NCBI GenBank assembly: GCA_034411955.1
Contig: DAOUMF010000006.1
Span: forward strand, 1 to 15,182
Direction of reading: 5' to 3'
Source: DAOUMF01 sp034411955
GTDB taxonomy: Bacteria > Chloroflexota > Dehalococcoidia > SM23-28-2 > RBG-16-64-32
Length of the DNA: 15,182 nucleotides
This document shows positions 6,112 through 13,545 of this stretch, piece after piece. A program made the position numbers and the translations under genes. The notes beneath the pieces were generated by a model. That model was given only the letters and a program-made list of their open reading frames with translations. It searched no databases and was not told the DNA's origin. Positions within the stretch are counted from its first letter, which is position 1. Each line of letters begins with the position of its first letter.

Positions 6112-7026
6112 TCAGCGGCCGAGGGTCGGCTGGCCCTCCCCCGGCCACATGTCGCGGAAGACGTACCACTGGGCGGGGTAACGGCGCACCGCCCGCTCGA
6201 ACTCCGCCACGATGCGGCGGGTGATCTCCATGGCGTCGTCCTCAGCCTCCAGCTCGCGGTTGGAGAGGATGGGCGCGCTGACATGGGCCAGGTAGCGGCC
6301 CCCCGGCTTACGGGTCGCCCATCCGAATACGATGGGGGCGCCGCTGAGCCGGGCCAGGCGGGCGGGGCCGGCGGGAAACACCGTTTCGTGATCGAAGAAG
6401 GGCACCCTCAGGCCGTCGCCACCGCTGACGCCAAGGTCCACCACCAGCGCCACCATCTCGCCGCGGCGCAGTCGGCGCACCAGCTTCATCCCAGAGCCTG
6501 TGCTGGGCAGGAGCTCTATTCCCATCTTGGCGCGGCAGGCCATCACCCAGTCCCGAAGCATTTTCGGCTCCAGCCGATGCGTCACCGAGGTGATCTCGAA
6601 CCCCTTGACCAGGGCCAGCGTGCCGGCCACCTCGATCGAGCCCATGTGGGCGCTGGTGAAGATCACCCCTTTGCCGTAGGCGCGGGCTTCGTCGAAGTGC
6701 TCGTCTCCCTCGATGTCGATGCGCTCGCGCATGGCGTCCAGGCTCCACCCCTGCACGCTGAGCAGCTCCACGATGTAGCGGCCGAAGTGGCGGAACGTGC
6801 GGTGGGCCATCTGCTCTACCAGGGGGTCATCAGGGGGCCGGCCGAGCATGCGGGCGTGGTTGCGCCTGGCCGCCTCCCGCTTGCTCCCCCAAAGACGATG
6901 AAAGATGTCAGAGATGGGGACCGAGAGCCAGTACCCGAAGGCGAGGGGAACTAGCTGGGCCAGCCCCCGGTTGAGGGTGTAGACCCACGGGTCCGTCCGC
7001 TCGTCCTTGGCCTCGCTGTCGGCCAT
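6112..7026 (-). CDS. LpxL/HtrB/PatA-type lysophospholipid acyltransferase
   Basis: A 304-residue membrane-associated acyltransferase of the LpxL/PatA family, which moves an acyl chain from a thioester donor to a hydroxyl on a membrane glycolipid. The catalytic HX4E motif is H127-MGSI-E132, preceded by a strand ending GVIFTSAH. The family's C-terminal block PAQWYVFRDMWP is at 284-295. A hydrophobic stretch near residues 22-40 may attach it to the inner face of the membrane. In a diderm the acceptor would be lipid A; in an LPS-free Chloroflexota-like cell a PatA-like acylation of a mannosyl or other glycolipid is more likely (inference). It starts 7 nt after the thioesterase stop and precedes the MFS gene, so it belongs to the operon and may use its acyl product. 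Confidence 0.88.
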   Translation of the reverse strand: MADSEAKDERTDPWVYTLNRGLAQLVPLAFGYWLSVPISDIFHRLWGSKREAARRNHARMLGRPPDDPLVEQMAHRTFRHFGRYIVELLSVQGWSLDAMRERIDIEGDEHFDEARAYGKGVIFTSAHMGSIEVAGTLALVKGFEITSVTHRLEPKMLRDWVMACRAKMGIELLPSTGSGMKLVRRLRRGEMVALVVDLGVSGGDGLRVPFFDHETVFPAGPARLARLSGAPIVFGWATRKPGGRYLAHVSAPILSNRELEAEDDAMEITRRIVAEFERAVRRYPAQWYVFRDMWPGEGQPTLGR

Positions 7027-7033
7027 CGTTCGT

Positions 7034-7483
7034 CTAGGCCCTGCCCGCCAGGTAGAACTCCTCCATCTGCTTGGCCTTCTCCGCTGGCAGGCGTATGAAC
7101 ACCGCTTTGGCCTCGGCCAACAGGGGCCCGCCGACGATCCGCAGGCGGCCCTCCGCTTCCAGCCAGCGGCCGCGGTCGCGCATCACCTCGGCGCTCACCT
7201 GTAGGCGCTCGCCCAAGGGGAGCGGCCGGCGGTACCTAACCTGCAGGCGGGCGGTCATCGCCCAGGCGCCGGCGGCGTACATCGCCCAGCCCATCGCCTC
7301 GTCCATGGCGGCAGCGGCAATACCGCCGTGGGCAACTCCCGGGAAGCCCTGATGGGCCTGTCGCGTCTCAAACTCGCCGGTGACGCGCCGCCCTTCGATG
7401 CGAAACTGGATGCCCAGTCCTTCCGGATTGGCCTCGCCGCAGCCGTAGCACCAGCGGCGCGGGCTGTCAGGAGCCTCCTGCAC
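7034..7483 (-). CDS. PaaI/YigI-type hotdog acyl-CoA thioesterase
   Basis: A 149-residue hotdog-fold protein likely to hydrolyse an acyl-CoA or acyl-ACP thioester. The central helix motif is AHGGIAAAAMDEAMGW (51-66), with H52, the Gly pair and D61 as expected for PaaI-like thioesterases, followed by a strand pattern of the RLQVRYRRPLPLGE type. The N-terminus has WCYGCGEANPEGLG, a CxxC segment (C12, C15) common in one branch of this family. The start is GTG at 7483, which overlaps the end of the ketosynthase gene by 17 nt; the ribosome binding site is weak (GGGGTTCGACGGCA), so this start is less sure than most. Tight coupling to the ketosynthase suggests it releases the pathway's acyl chain. 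Confidence 0.85.
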   Translation of the reverse strand: MQEAPDSPRRWCYGCGEANPEGLGIQFRIEGRRVTGEFETRQAHQGFPGVAHGGIAAAAMDEAMGWAMYAAGAWAMTARLQVRYRRPLPLGERLQVSAEVMRDRGRWLEAEGRLRIVGGPLLAEAKAVFIRLPAEKAKQMEEFYLAGRA

Positions 7484-8720
7484 TGCCGTCGAACCCCCTG
7501 AATACGATGACGCCGTTCTGCCCCCCGAAGCCGAAGCCGTTGGCCAGCGCCGTCTGTACGGACATCGGCCGGGCGGTCAGGGGCACGTAGTCCAGGTCAC
7601 ACTCAGGGTCAGGCGTCTCCAGGTTGATGGTCGGCGGCGCCACCCCTTCGTGAATGGTCAGCACCGCCGTCAGTGCCGATAGGGCGCCGGCGGCCCCCAA
7701 CTGGTGTCCGACCATGGACTTGGGCGCGGTAATGGCTACCTTGTAGGCGGGCTCACCGAGAGCCTTCTTGATGGCCACCGTCTCCGCCGCGTCGTTGAGG
7801 GGGGTGCCGGTGCCGTGGGCGACGATGAGATCGACCTCGCCCGCCTTCACGCCCGAGCGCTGCAGGGCGCGGCTGATGGCCAGGGCCGCGCCGTGGCCGG
7901 TGGGCTCCGGCGCCGTCACGTGGTAGGCGTCGCCGGTGACGGCGCCGCCGGCCAGCTCGGCGTAGACGCGAGCGCCACGAAGTCGGGCGTGCTCCAGGCT
8001 CTCTACGATCATGGCCGCCGCCCCCTCGCCGTAGACGAAGCCGTCGCGGTGCAGGTCGAAGGGCCGGCAGGCCTTTTCCGGCTCATCGTTGCGGGTGGAG
8101 AGGGCCCGCATGTTGGACATGGCGGCCACGGCCACGGGAATGATGTTCGCCTCGGTGCCGCCGGTGACTACCACGTCGGCCTCGCCGAGGTCGATGAGCC
8201 GCTTGGCCTCGACGAAGGCGAAGATGCCGGCCGCGCAGGCCGCCACCGACGTGATGGTCGGCCCGCGGATGCCGAGTTGCATCGCCACCTGGCAGGAGGC
8301 CATGTTGGGGGCCATCGCCGGCACCAGCATTGGCCCTACCCGGCTTGGCCCCTTCTGCAGGAACACCGTCTGACCGTCGGCGATGACGTCTACGCCGCCG
8401 CCTCCCGTGTTCATCACGATGGCGATGTCGTCCCGGTTGCCGTCATCGATGCGAAGGCCGGAGTCGTTCACCGCTTGCCGGGCGGCGGCGATGCCGAACT
8501 GGGAGAAGCGGGCCGCCCGTCGCGCCGCCTTGGCGTCCATGTGACGCGTCGGGTCCCACCCCTTCACCTCGGCGGCGATCTGACAGTCCAGCCCGCTGGG
8601 GTCGAACAGACTGATGCGGCGTATACCGGAACGGCCGGACGTGAGGTTCTGCCAGAACTCGCCGACATCCTCGCCGATGGGCGTGACGCAGCCGAGGCCG
8701 GTGACGACGGCTCGCGTCAT
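7467..8720 (-). CDS. fabF: Beta-ketoacyl-ACP synthase, FabF (KAS II) type
   Basis: A 417-residue condensing enzyme that extends an acyl chain by decarboxylative Claisen condensation with malonyl-ACP. The Cys-His-His triad is complete: C162 in SVAACAAG, H302 in VAHGTGTPLND and H339 in MVGHQLGAAG; the ANGFGFGGQN block near 393-402 is also present. It has elongation-type, not FabH-type, features and full family length. ATG at 8720 is chosen over the longer frame because it overlaps the stop of the upstream MaoC gene (ATGA) with GGAGG at good spacing, and TRAVVTGLGCVTPIG is the standard N-terminus. A housekeeping copy usually sits with acpP and fabG; here neither is present, so this looks like a dedicated, pathway-specific ketosynthase. 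The gene symbol is by family, not by proven role. Confidence 0.92.
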   Translation of the reverse strand: MTRAVVTGLGCVTPIGEDVGEFWQNLTSGRSGIRRISLFDPSGLDCQIAAEVKGWDPTRHMDAKAARRAARFSQFGIAAARQAVNDSGLRIDDGNRDDIAIVMNTGGGGVDVIADGQTVFLQKGPSRVGPMLVPAMAPNMASCQVAMQLGIRGPTITSVAACAAGIFAFVEAKRLIDLGEADVVVTGGTEANIIPVAVAAMSNMRALSTRNDEPEKACRPFDLHRDGFVYGEGAAAMIVESLEHARLRGARVYAELAGGAVTGDAYHVTAPEPTGHGAALAISRALQRSGVKAGEVDLIVAHGTGTPLNDAAETVAIKKALGEPAYKVAITAPKSMVGHQLGAAGALSALTAVLTIHEGVAPPTINLETPDPECDLDYVPLTARPMSVQTALANGFGFGGQNGVIVFRGFDGSAGGS

Positions 8721-9106
8721 GCTGCCACCTCCGCCTCGCCGCCTACGAGGACCGTGCCCTCCTGATTGCGGCACTCGACCTCGCACACTGTGCGACCGCC
8801 CTCGGTCCGAACGATGCGACCCACGGAGGAGACCGTGTCGCCGGGTCGGGCCGGAGCCTTGAAGCGCACCTTCAACCGCCCGCCGGAGAGCCAGGCCTGC
8901 CCGAAGGCCGCCGTCATCATCTCCGACAGGTAGGCCAGGACCAGCATCCCGTGGGCGATGGTGCCCCCGAACATGGTTCGGGCAGCGAACTCCGGGTCGG
9001 TGTGCAGGGGGTTGCCGTCGCCGCCGGCCTCGGCATAGCGGTTGATCTTCTCCTGCGTGATCTCCTTCACCATCGGCGCCAGCTCAGCGCCCACGTCCAT
9101 GGTCAT
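8717..9106 (-). CDS. MaoC-like dehydratase, catalytic HadB-type subunit
   Basis: A 129-residue single-hotdog protein of the R-specific enoyl hydratase/3-hydroxyacyl dehydratase family. The hydratase motif is complete: YAEAGGDGNPLHTDPEFA (24-41) with catalytic D30 and H35, followed by GGTIAHGMLVLAYL. It would dehydrate a 3-hydroxyacyl thioester or hydrate the enoyl form. ATG at 9106 has GGGAGAG 7 nt upstream; a second in-frame ATG at 9100 is a possible alternative. It starts one base after the HadA-like gene stops and overlaps the ketosynthase start by 4 nt, so the three are translationally coupled. With the neighbour lacking these residues, it probably supplies the active site of a heterodimer. 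Confidence 0.9.
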   Translation of the reverse strand: MTMDVGAELAPMVKEITQEKINRYAEAGGDGNPLHTDPEFAARTMFGGTIAHGMLVLAYLSEMMTAAFGQAWLSGGRLKVRFKAPARPGDTVSSVGRIVRTEGGRTVCEVECRNQEGTVLVGGEAEVAA

Positions 9107-9107
9107 G

Positions 9108-9521
9108 TCACGACTCTCCCTCCGGGCGCGCCGGCATCGTGAGCAGCGCCCGGCCTTGCATCACCGGGCTGCCGCTTTCGTCCTCGACGTTGAGCTCGAT
9201 GCCCATGACGATCCAGCCCTGGCGCTCTCCCCGGCTGGCGACCTGGCCCGAGGCGGCCAGTCGCTCGCCGACGCGCACGGGCCGGACAAAATCCATCTCC
9301 TGGCCCAGGTGAATGGCTCCGGGCGGGAGGTTGGCGCTCTCCAGGAGGGAACGGACGGCCAGGGCGGCCACGGCCATGGGGGGTACAAGGGCCTCGTCCA
9401 GGGCGCCGATGGCCTCGTCCTCCACAGAGGCCGCGTACTCCCGCACCCACTGGGGTGTCAGCTCGAACGAGAAAGGCGGGACCTGGTAGCCCTTGGGCAG
9501 CTCGTCCAGGCGGGGGGGCAT
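9108..9521 (-). CDS. MaoC N-terminal-like (HadA-type) dehydratase subunit
   Basis: A 137-residue hotdog protein resembling the MaoC_dehydrat_N/FAS1-like dehydratase half. The opening GYQVPPFSFELTPQWVREYAASV and the HLGQEMDFVRPVRVGE block (71-86) are the recognisable parts. The catalytic D-x-N-P-x-H motif is absent: the equivalent stretch reads EDEAIGALDEALVPP. In mycobacteria, HadA-type subunits lack the catalytic motif and shape the acyl tunnel while HadB carries the active site; the same split and the same gene order are seen here with the next gene. ATG at 9521 follows the FlK-like stop by 5 nt, with GGAGGGGG about 13 nt upstream. A longer upstream frame exists but is the antisense-type shadow of the preceding gene. 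Confidence 0.8.
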   Translation of the reverse strand: MPPRLDELPKGYQVPPFSFELTPQWVREYAASVEDEAIGALDEALVPPMAVAALAVRSLLESANLPPGAIHLGQEMDFVRPVRVGERLAASGQVASRGERQGWIVMGIELNVEDESGSPVMQGRALLTMPARPEGES

Positions 9522-9526
9522 CGGGG

Positions 9527-9901
9527 TTACGCGCCCCCTCCGGCGAAGCGGCTCATGTCGATGACCCGCCGCTCGTGGATCCCCTCGCCGATCTTTGTGC
9601 CGGCCTGGTTGTACGCCTCCACGGCGAACACTACCTTGCGCCCGTCGACCTCCTTGACCTTCCCTTTCACCGTCACCTCCATGCCGATGGGCGTGGGCGC
9701 CATGTGGCGGACGTCCACCCGGTAGCCGACGGAGGTCTCGCCGGCATCCAAGTGCTGCTGAAGCAGCGTGAGGCACAATCCCTCGAAGTGGCCGACCATG
9801 GCCGGGGTGGAGTACATGGGGACGGGCAGGTGGGCCACGCCCATGTCCGGGGTGGTGGTGATGGTCATCTCGTTGCTGGCGCCGATGGGTAGGTCTTTCA
9901 T
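9527..9901 (-). CDS. FlK-like hotdog thioesterase
   Basis: A 124-residue hotdog protein of the fluoroacetyl-CoA thioesterase (FlK)-like family. FlK of Streptomyces cattleya uses Thr42, Glu50 and His76; here T32 (YSTPAMV), E40 (GHFE) and H66 (DVRHMAPTP) keep the same 8 and 26 residue spacing, followed by a GEGIHERRVID end typical of the family. It is expected to cleave a short or activated acyl-CoA; fluoroacetate itself is unlikely and most family members have unknown substrates. ATG at 9901 is preferred over an upstream ATG in the frame because conserved sequence starts right after it; the ribosome binding site is weak (AGGAAG about 14 nt upstream). It is the first gene of the seven-gene operon and lies 54 nt downstream of the predicted transcript start. 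Confidence 0.85.
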   Translation of the reverse strand: MKDLPIGASNEMTITTTPDMGVAHLPVPMYSTPAMVGHFEGLCLTLLQQHLDAGETSVGYRVDVRHMAPTPIGMEVTVKGKVKEVDGRKVVFAVEAYNQAGTKIGEGIHERRVIDMSRFAGGGA

Positions 9902-9939
9902 GCGACGGTGTCGCTTCCTGCTGCTGGCTGCGGGCCCGT

Positions 9940-9952
9940 CCGCCGAAGGCGG
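9940..9952 (-). promoter_or_regulatory. Hairpin in the leader of the acyl operon
   Basis: CCGCC (9940-9944) and GGCGG (9948-9952) pair around a 3-nt loop just after the predicted transcript start; outer G/C bases (about 9933-9938 and 9952-9955) can lengthen the stem with a bulge. No U-tract follows, so it is not an ordinary terminator. It may protect the 5' end of the mRNA or have no role. Confidence 0.35.
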
Positions 9953-9961
9953 GCCGCACCC

Positions 9962-9992
9962 AGTATACGCGAAACGGGAGTGCGGTCTGCAA
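9962..9992 (-). promoter_or_regulatory. Promoter of the seven-gene acyl operon
   Basis: On the minus strand TTGCAG (9992-9987) and TATACT (9967-9962) are spaced by 19 bp, the same spacing and the same -10 hexamer as the promoter at 1351-1381. Transcription should start near 9955, giving a leader of about 54 nt before the ATG at 9901. Confidence 0.55.
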
Positions 9993-10193
9993 GCGAAAGG
10001 GGTGTGGCGGCTGAGAGTCAGTCTCACGCCAGGGCTACAGGCCGCGCTGCGCCCGGGTACCGCATGTTAGGATCATCTGTGAGCCCGGAAACGTGCCTAG
10101 AGTCACCGTGCAGCCCCTGGACCGCACCATCGACGCCGGGGCCGGCCCCGCCCTGCCCGGTCAAGGCTGGGGCCTCGACCTACGGGCTGGGGG
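9993..10193. other. Intergenic region between the ABC exporter and acyl operons
   Basis: With the promoter and leader, the gap from 9902 to 10193 is 292 nt; this remaining part has no convincing gene. It holds a perfect 14-bp palindrome CGGGGCCGGCCCCG (10137-10150) and two GGCTGGGG copies (about 10166 and 10187). The palindrome could be part of a transcription stop downstream of the permease gene, but it has no U-tract. Confidence 0.5.
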
Positions 10194-12587
10194 CTAGGCG
10201 GACATCTCCCGCACGACGGCCGGCAGGTCCAGCCGCCGCACGAAGCGGATCGACGGCACCTCCGCCAGCAGCAGCACCAGCAGCGCCCCCAGCGCCGCGA
10301 TGCCGTAGGTGCGGGTGTAGATCACCATGGGCATATCGAACAGCTCGTTCTGGTATAGGGAGGCGAAGTAGAGGCTGATCACATAGCCCAAGGGGAGGCC
10401 CACCGCCACTCCCAGGAGCCCCATGAGGACGTTCTCCACCGTAAGCATGGCGCCCAGGCGTCCCACGGCGGAGCCGATGGTGCGCATCGTGGCCAGCTCC
10501 CGTCGTCTCTCCAGGGTGTTGATGGTGATGGTGCTGAAGATGATGGCGAACCCCAGCGCCACCCCGAACGCCAGCATTATCCCCACAAACACGAAGAAGA
10601 GCTGGTTCAGCTCGTTGATGTAGTCCTCCACGTCCTTGGTGTACTCCACCGTCGGTGCGCCGGTCAGGGCCAGGAGCCGCTGCTGGAGGCTCTCGTCCGG
10701 CGGTCCGGCGAATGACACCAGGATGGCGCTGGCCAGACCTTGGTCGCCGGCCAGCCTCTGCGCCGTGTCCAGCCGGGCGAAGGCTACGTCCCCCATCGGA
10801 TGCTCCACGATGGCGTCCACCGTCAGCTCGGACGCCTGCCCGCGCGGCAGCAGCACGGTCACCGTGTCGCCCTGCCCCACGCCAAGCAGCTTGCTCACCG
10901 GCGACGTGAGGAGGAGGCCGTCACCCATCGAAACTGACCCTCCCCCGGGCACCGGCGTGCCGTACAGGCGTGAGCCCGCCTCGAGGCCACGGAGTACGGT
11001 GTCGTGCTTCTCCTCGTCGGCCGACAGCGCCACCGGCACCTCCAGCAGCGGCTCCGCCGCGGTCACACCCTCGTAGTCGGCCACATCCTCGGCCAGCGAC
11101 TGCGGCGCCGGCTGAGTGAAGCCGACCCAGGCGTCATACTTCTGGATATCATCGAACTGGAGCTTGATCATGCTGTCGTAGGAGTCGAGGAAGCTGGCCG
11201 CCACCAGCACCAGGGCGACGCCGGAGCCCACGCCCAGCGCCGTGTACAGCGTGCGACGCTGGGCCCGGAACAGGTTGCGCAGGGGCAGGCGTAGCAGGTA
11301 CGAGACGCGGGCCAGGGGCGGAATGATGACCTCCAGGATCGTGCGCCGTCCCGCTGTGGGCGGCGGCGGGTGCATCGCCTCCGCCGGCTGGGTTCTGGCG
11401 CTGCCCCAGGCCGGGATTGCCCCCGCGATGAGCGCTGTCAGCACCCCGGCCCCAAATCCTATCGCCATAATGCCGGGTTGGAGGCGCTGGCTGATGAACG
11501 GCACGTTCAGGAAATGCCCGTACACCTCCGTTATCAGTGCCGACAGGACATACCCCAGGACCACCCCGGCCGCGGCGGCGACGACGCCGATGACTAGGCC
11601 GTACACCAAGTAGTGCCCCAGCACCTGGCCTCTGCTGTAGCCGATAGCGCGCATGAGCCCGATGTGAGGCCTCTGCGTCTGCACCAGCCGATTCAGCAGC
11701 GTGTAGATCGCCAGCGCCGATACCGAAAGAAAGAGGATGGGGAACACCAGCGCCAGGGCCTCGAAGCCGTCCAGGTCCAGTTGAAGCAGGCGGTTGCCGA
11801 GCTGGTGCTCCCGGTCGGTGATGCGGACTCGTTCCTGTTCCTGCTTGTCGGGCGCGAGCAGGGAAAGCACGTCGGCGCGGACGGCGCCCTCGTCGGCGGT
11901 GCCCTCCAGGCGCAGGGTCACCTCGTTGATCCGGTCCCGGCGGCCCAGCAGCGCCGACATCTGATCGTAGGGGACAAATACGATGCCGAAGGTCGAGGGC
12001 AAGGTGAACAGCTCGCGCTCGCTCTTGGCCACCCACAGGTACTCGGGGCTCGCTGCCACCCCCGCCACTCGGAACTCGACGGTCTCGCCCTCCGCCACGA
12101 TGAGCTGGAGCATGTCGCCCGGTTGGGCGTCGTGGAAGTCGGCGAAGCTCTTCTCCAGCAGCACCTGGCGCTCATCGCTTCCGGGCGTGAAATACTCGCC
12201 GCTGGTGACCTTGACATCGTTGACGGCGGCGCGCCCCGCCGAGGGAGGGGGAAGGGTCACGAAGCGGCCAAGTATCCGCTCCGGCCCCGCCTCCGGCAAC
12301 ACCACCGGCAGCTCCTCCACCAGTCGACCCTCGGCCGCGGCCACGCCCTCTACGTTCCTGACCTCCTGCACGACCGCCGCCGGCGCGTTGTCGACCTCGA
12401 ACCACAGGTCGGCCATCCGCAGCTCCTCATAGGTGCGGTCGTAGGAGAACCTGAGGTTCTGGTAGGAGCCGTAGGAGCCGATGAAGATCGCCACCCCCAG
12501 GGCGATCACCACCGCCACGGCCAGGAACTGCCAGCGGGAGGCCTGGATGTCGCGCCGAAGCTTCAGCCAGCTCCGGGACAGCCTCAC
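10194..12587 (-). CDS. ABC transporter permease, duplicated FtsX-like (LolC/E- or MacB-like)
   Basis: A 797-residue permease with about eight membrane helices. Helix 1 is at 21-40, followed by a large extracytoplasmic domain (about 41-272), then helices at about 275-297, 324-350 and 371-394; a second unit repeats the plan with a helix at about 446-466, another external domain, and three C-terminal helices. Each unit carries an FtsX-type block (HIGLMRAIGYSRGQV and ELATMRTIGSAVGRL), the coupling segment that meets the ATPase. This family uses ATP to move lipids, lipoproteins or peptides from the membrane outward, or transmits force, and does not transport through a usual pore. The start is GTG at 12587, overlapping the ATPase stop by 4 nt (GTGA) with GGAGGAG ahead. 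The substrate is unknown; no adaptor (MacA-like) gene is next to it. Confidence 0.92.
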   Translation of the reverse strand: MRLSRSWLKLRRDIQASRWQFLAVAVVIALGVAIFIGSYGSYQNLRFSYDRTYEELRMADLWFEVDNAPAAVVQEVRNVEGVAAAEGRLVEELPVVLPEAGPERILGRFVTLPPPSAGRAAVNDVKVTSGEYFTPGSDERQVLLEKSFADFHDAQPGDMLQLIVAEGETVEFRVAGVAASPEYLWVAKSERELFTLPSTFGIVFVPYDQMSALLGRRDRINEVTLRLEGTADEGAVRADVLSLLAPDKQEQERVRITDREHQLGNRLLQLDLDGFEALALVFPILFLSVSALAIYTLLNRLVQTQRPHIGLMRAIGYSRGQVLGHYLVYGLVIGVVAAAAGVVLGYVLSALITEVYGHFLNVPFISQRLQPGIMAIGFGAGVLTALIAGAIPAWGSARTQPAEAMHPPPPTAGRRTILEVIIPPLARVSYLLRLPLRNLFRAQRRTLYTALGVGSGVALVLVAASFLDSYDSMIKLQFDDIQKYDAWVGFTQPAPQSLAEDVADYEGVTAAEPLLEVPVALSADEEKHDTVLRGLEAGSRLYGTPVPGGGSVSMGDGLLLTSPVSKLLGVGQGDTVTVLLPRGQASELTVDAIVEHPMGDVAFARLDTAQRLAGDQGLASAILVSFAGPPDESLQQRLLALTGAPTVEYTKDVEDYINELNQLFFVFVGIMLAFGVALGFAIIFSTITINTLERRRELATMRTIGSAVGRLGAMLTVENVLMGLLGVAVGLPLGYVISLYFASLYQNELFDMPMVIYTRTYGIAALGALLVLLLAEVPSIRFVRRLDLPAVVREMSA

Positions 12588-13306
12588 CAGTGCAGCTCCT
12601 CCGGCGCCGCTGGCGTCTCGTTCACCCGCACCGAGGCGATGCGGCCGTCCCGCAGGCGTACCACCCGGTCCGCCATCTCGCCGATGACCGAGTTGTGGGT
12701 GACCAGCACGAACGTCTTGTTCCGCTCTTGCCCCAGGCGCCGCATGAGGCCGAGGACGCGCTTGCCGGTCTCCTCGTCCAGGTTGCCGGTGGGCTCATCG
12801 CAGAGCACCAGGGGCGGGTCCGTCACCAGTGCCCTGGCGATGGCCACTCGCTGCTGCTCGCCGCCGGACAGCTCGCTGGGGAAATGGTCGGCGCGACCCT
12901 CGAGCCCTACGGTGGCAAGCACCTCCATCGGGGGGCGCGGGGATTTCACCAGCTCCGCCGCGAACTCCACGTTCTCCACGGCCGTGAGGGTGGGGATGAG
13001 GTTGAAGAACTGGAAGATGAAGCCCACCCCGTGTCGGCGGTACCGCGTGAGTTCGGAATCGGGCAACGTCGCTATATCGCGGCCGTCCACCAGCAGTTGC
13101 CCGGAGCTGGGAGTGTCGATCCCGCCCAGCAGGTTGAGCAGCGTCGTCTTACCGGAGCCGCTGGGCCCCAGCACCACCAGGAACTCCCCTCGGTATATGT
13201 CGAGGGTGACGTCGTCCAGGGCGCGGACCTCGCCGGCGCCCATCTGGTATCGCTTGCACAACCCTTGAAGTCGTGCGAGCGTTTTCTGGGACGAAGCGGT
13301 TGTCAT
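12584..13306 (-). CDS. ABC transporter ATPase, LolD/MacB type
   Basis: A 240-residue ATP-binding subunit that powers the FtsX-like permease encoded downstream. Walker A is GPSGSGKT (47-54), Q-loop Q99 in FIFQFFNLIPTLTAVEN, signature LSGGE (146-150) with QQRVAIARAL, Walker B ending in D170-E171 and the switch H204 in VTHN; the FQFFNLIPTLTAVENV segment is typical of the MacB/LolD branch. The open frame continues to 13534, but the added residues have no family similarity. ATG at 13306 gives the standard N-terminus and lies 10 nt after a TATCAT box with no Shine-Dalgarno, so it looks leaderless. It is the first gene of a two-gene operon, divergent from the LysR gene. Confidence 0.93.
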   Translation of the reverse strand: MTTASSQKTLARLQGLCKRYQMGAGEVRALDDVTLDIYRGEFLVVLGPSGSGKTTLLNLLGGIDTPSSGQLLVDGRDIATLPDSELTRYRRHGVGFIFQFFNLIPTLTAVENVEFAAELVKSPRPPMEVLATVGLEGRADHFPSELSGGEQQRVAIARALVTDPPLVLCDEPTGNLDEETGKRVLGLMRRLGQERNKTFVLVTHNSVIGEMADRVVRLRDGRIASVRVNETPAAPEELHW

Positions 13307-13316
13307 CTTCAACGCA

Positions 13317-13322
13317 ATGATA
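13317..13322 (-). promoter_or_regulatory. -10 box of the ABC exporter operon (leaderless type)
   Basis: TATCAT on the minus strand ends 10 nt before the ATG at 13306. A weak -35 candidate TTCGCT lies 18 bp upstream. Only TTGAAG, not a strong ribosome binding site, precedes the start codon. Confidence 0.45.
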
Positions 13323-13395
13323 CCCGCGCGTGCCGGTGGGAGCGAACCGGCAACCAGCGGCTCAACGCATGCCCCTCCCCGATGGGGAACGTTCA

Positions 13396-13455
13396 ACCAC
13401 TGGAGCAGGTCGGCAAGCGGCTGTGCGGCGAGAAGCCAGCAACCTGCGTTCTGGT
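13396..13455 (+). other. Imperfect long hairpin in the ABC/LysR intergenic region
   Basis: ACCA (13396-13399) pairs with TGGT (13452-13455), GCAGGT (13405-13410) with ACCTGC (13442-13447), and GGCT (13419-13422) with AGCC (13434-13437), with two G-U pairs in the internal loop (13402-13403 with 13449-13450) that only form on the plus strand. It lies upstream of the LysR promoter, so it is not in that transcript unless another start exists. It may instead be a DNA-level binding site or chance. The 312-nt region 13307-13618 otherwise holds only the two promoters. Confidence 0.3.
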
Positions 13456-13545
13456 CGGACCGATCAGGGGTGTCAAGGACGGCAGTTGCTTCCGTCCCCG
13501 CACCGAGCATCGCTGAGGTCCATCGGCCCTTCATCTTCCAGACCG

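Noticed and set aside
10137..10150. CGGGGCCGGCCCCG palindrome as a terminator or operator
   Set aside because: Perfect but short and all G/C with no U-tract; expected by chance at this composition, so recorded only as part of the intergenic entry.
13381..13460. Possible SAM riboswitch (AGCAACC near 13438)
   Set aside because: The other conserved SAM riboswitch elements are missing, and it lies upstream of the LysR promoter.
13307..13534. N-terminal extension of the ABC ATPase frame to 13534
   Set aside because: About 76 added residues have no ATPase similarity, and the standard N-terminus starts at 13306 after a TATCAT box.
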